Assembly (NCBI RefSeq): GCF_007989805.1
Contig: NZ_BJUB01000008.1
Span: 186,001-250,000, forward strand
DNA length: 64,000 nucleotides
Direction: 5' to 3'
Origin: Cellulomonas xylanilytica
GTDB taxonomy: Bacteria; Actinomycetota; Actinomycetes; Actinomycetales; Cellulomonadaceae
The notes under the pieces are model-generated. The model was given only the letters and a program-made list of their open reading frames with translations. It ran no database searches and was not told the origin of the DNA. Both the position numbers and the translations under genes were made by a program. Positions 63,323-64,000 of the stretch are shown one piece after another (the first letter of the stretch is position 1; each line of letters opens with the position of its first letter).

Positions 63323-64000
63323 GCCAGCTCCTGCAGTCGGGTCGCGATGCGCTCGGGGGTGGTGTCGCTGATCCAGGCGCCCATGCCGGACTCGACGCCG
63401 GCCAGGTACTTGAGCTTGCCGGGCGCCCGCAGGACCGAGAACAGCTGCAGGTGCAGGCGCGAGACGTCCCGGCCCTCGCGCGTCGGCGCCTGGTGCCAGC
63501 CGGAGATGTACGGCAGCGGGATGGCCTCGCCGTCGGGGCCGACGAAGAACCGGTCGAGCCGCTGCAGCAGCGCCAGGTAGACGGTCGACAGGTCGTCGCG
63601 CTCGGCGTCGGTGAGCGCCGGCAGGTCGGGCACGTCGCGGCGTGGGGCCAGGTGCACCTCGACGGGCCAGCGGGCCGCGAACGGCACGTAGGCCACCCAG
63701 TGCTCCGACTCCAGCACGATCCGCTCGCCGTGCGCCAGCTCCGCGTCGAGCACGTCCCGGCCGAGCAGCCGGCCGGTCCGCTCGTGGTGGGCCCTGGCCT
63801 GGGCGAGCATCGTCGTCGTCTTCGGCGTGACGTACGGGAACGCGTAGATCTGGCCGTGCGGGTGGTGCAGCGTGACTCCGATCTCCTTGCCGCGGTTCTC
63901 GAACACGAACACCTGCTCGATGCCGGGCAGCGCGCTCAACGCCTCGGTCCGCTGCGTCCAGGCCTCGACGATCGTGCGCATCCGGCGCGGCGTCACCGTG
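63319..64000 (-). CDS. galT: Galactose-1-phosphate uridylyltransferase (5' part missing)
   Basis: The last about 226 codons of galT are in the window, and the frame continues past its edge without a start. The active-site motif HHPHGQIYAFPYV and WVAYVPFAARWPVEVHLAPRR are present, as are LPYISGWHQAPTREGRDVSRLHLQLFS and the C-terminal PERIATRLQELA. The enzyme exchanges UMP between UDP-glucose and galactose-1-phosphate. The apparent GTG near 63996 is internal and not the true start. Confidence 0.95.
   Translation of the reverse strand, partial: TVTPRRMRTIVEAWTQRTEALSALPGIEQVFVFENRGKEIGVTLHHPHGQIYAFPYVTPKTTTMLAQARAHHERTGRLLGRDVLDAELAHGERIVLESEHWVAYVPFAARWPVEVHLAPRRDVPDLPALTDAERDDLSTVYLALLQRLDRFFVGPDGEAIPLPYISGWHQAPTREGRDVSRLHLQLFSVLRAPGKLKYLAGVESGMGAWISDTTPERIATRLQELA

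Overview
The window looks like a piece of a high-GC actinobacterial chromosome, most likely a Cellulomonas-type plant-polymer degrader. The evidence is very high GC, many GTG and apparently leaderless starts, ATGA/TGATG gene overlaps, actinobacterial families (DUF6350/PerM, DUF3017), a secreted esterase with a CBM2 cellulose-binding module and a giant secreted amylopullulanase. The genus is inferred. No tRNA, rRNA, CRISPR array, prophage or insertion sequence was seen.

Region 1 (1-15.5 kb) is a catabolic island for an acyl-CoA-activated acid. On one side is a thiolase plus a glutaryl-CoA-dehydrogenase-like ACAD, divergent from a QsdR-like TetR regulator and a thioesterase. On the other is an APH-fold kinase, an ACAD10/11-like dehydrogenase and an acyl-CoA ligase, followed by a convergent five-gene Liv-type ABC importer and an SDR-TetR-quinone oxidoreductase-SDR operon. 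Three near-identical 18-bp palindromes (3680, 12375, 15519) precede the three operons and define a local regulon, presumably of the TetR protein at 14155-14730. The kinase/ACAD/ligase/SDR set resembles levulinate and 4-hydroxy-acid catabolism (LvaA/C/E/D; mammalian ACAD10/11).

Region 2 (15.6-33.4 kb) is mostly housekeeping: small membrane proteins, PcrA helicase, a Clp-N/HTH pair behind twin palindromic operators, a uridine-kinase-like protein, sucCD, PerM, purN, purH (ZTP riboswitch), a ferredoxin reductase, DUF3017, an aquaporin, icd and mdh. sucC and icd share a 20-nt promoter element.

Region 3 (33.4-49 kb) handles carbohydrates: gene debris, a 1928-residue amylopullulanase behind MalR-type heptamers, a CUT1 sugar importer without an ATPase, a ROK repressor heading a CUT2 (XylFGH-like) importer, and a CE1-like esterase with CBM2.

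Region 4 (49-64 kb): purU, an acetyltransferase, a methyltransferase, glyA-folD behind a second ZTP riboswitch, a VOC protein, exonuclease III, an MFS pump with a divergent regulator, a MacAB-like export operon with a lipoprotein, and galK/galT (galT runs off the end). purN, purH, purU, glyA and folD together place much of the one-carbon/purine circuit in this window.
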